Part shown: piece after piece, positions 13,622-14,176 of the stretch | Numbering within the stretch: the first letter of the stretch is position 1 | Layout: each line of letters starts with the position of its first letter | From: Hyphomicrobiales bacterium | GTDB taxonomy: Bacteria > Pseudomonadota > Alphaproteobacteria > Rhizobiales > JAUVMS01 | Assembly (NCBI GenBank): GCA_030600135.1 | Contig: JAUVMS010000025.1 | Location: 1 to 14,176, forward strand | DNA length: 14,176 nucleotides | Direction: 5' to 3' | Program-made: the position numbers and the translations under genes | Notes under the pieces: generated by a model | Database searches by the model: none | What the model was told of the DNA's origin: nothing | What the model saw: only the letters and a program-made list of their open reading frames with translations

Positions 13622-14176
13622 CTAAAATCGGTTGTTTCCCGCTTGAGGATACGGAAATGGAAGGTGCCAAGTGCGGCAGGCAGATCCGCATTGGGTGAGT
13701 TGAGGATCGCGCGAACCGTGTAATCGTCGAGCTTTTTCCACTCTTTGACGGTGCTGACCAGTGCTTTGGCCTTGGAGATGGAATTCTCTCCGATGTGGCG
13801 GTTCATGGTCCAGACGACGTCGTCGGCCGTGAGCTTGCTGCCGTCATGAAACTCCACGTCACGGCGCAACTTGAAGGTCCATTCCCGGGCGTTGTCGCTC
13901 GGCGAGAATTCCTCGGCAAGCTCGGGCTGAGGTACGATGTCGTCGTCGAGCTGGACCAGATTGTTGTAGGTTGCGCGGCCACGCACATAGTCGATCGCCG
14001 ATGTGACCAGCTGTGGGTCAAGCGTATCGGATGGGCCATGTAGCGCCATTGCACATCGCAACGAGCCGCCGCGCTTGGGCGTTTGTGCAAGCGCCTTGCC
14101 AGCCGCTGTTACAATGCTGCCGGCGGTGGCGACCGTGGCTCCCATGGCCATCAGCCAACCCATCACTTCGCGACGA
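13600..14176 (-). pseudogene. ABC substrate-binding protein (SBP_bac_5), N-terminal part, cut by window edge
   Basis: Upstream part of the same binding protein: KRGGSLRCAMALHGPSDTLDPQ is the mature N-terminus of family 5 binding proteins, followed by YNNLVQLDDDIVPQPELAEEF, EWTFKLRRDVEFHDGSKLTADDVVW and LPAALGTFHFRILKRETTDFSA. Past this point (about 13620) the frame loses homology and stops at 13468. The signal region ends ALAQTPKRGG; the codons at the window edge read RREVMGWLMAMGATVATAG, a twin-arginine (Tat) signal with its hydrophobic core. The true start is therefore beyond 14176, and the GTG 14166 / ATG 14163 codons fall between the RR pair and the core, so they are not the start. Substrate unknown; no permease or ATPase genes are in the window. 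Confidence 0.85.

Overview
The window reads as a GC-rich proteobacterial chromosome segment, most likely alphaproteobacterial. This is inferred from the gene families, GC-biased codon use, GGAGG-type ribosome binding sites and a twin-arginine-exported ABC binding protein; no rRNA or tRNA is present to confirm it. It is densely coding, with no insertion sequence, CRISPR array, phage gene or RNA gene seen. No transcriptional regulator is encoded in the window.

Region 1 (about 65-6433, + strand) looks like a peripheral aromatic-degradation operon: FAA-hydrolase, Bcr/CflA-type MFS transporter, metallo-beta-lactamase-fold protein, FAD aromatic monooxygenase, a DUF2783-type small protein, a VOC-fold protein, and maleylacetoacetate isomerase. 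The inferred logic is ring hydroxylation by the flavoprotein, ring cleavage, cis-trans isomerisation by the GST-zeta protein, and hydrolysis of the fumaryl product by the FAA-hydrolase. No cupin-type homogentisate or gentisate dioxygenase is present. The 180-residue VOC protein instead carries a motif that fits the classical type I extradiol dioxygenase signature, so it is the best candidate for the ring-cleaving enzyme. The substrate cannot be named from the sequence.

Region 2 (about 6594-7367, +) is a HAD-IIA phosphatase-like gene following the operon. A 181-base intergenic stretch after it holds an inverted repeat, a short direct repeat and a promoter-like element overlapping an operator-like palindrome.

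Region 3 (7549-11231, +) is a two-gene unit: a pyrrolysine-free MttB-superfamily methyltransferase, and a trimethylamine-dehydrogenase-like iron-sulfur flavoprotein. The flavoprotein lacks the flavin-linking cysteine and several active-site and electron-transfer residues of the characterised enzyme. The pair suggests demethylation or oxidation of some methylated amine or betaine, but not ordinary trimethylamine oxidation.

Region 4 (11235-14176, - strand) converges on region 3. It holds a YcaD-like MFS transporter and, upstream of it and separated by a strong hairpin terminator, a family 5 (peptide/nickel type) ABC substrate-binding protein gene. That gene is broken by a frameshift near 13600-13621 and runs off the right edge of the window.
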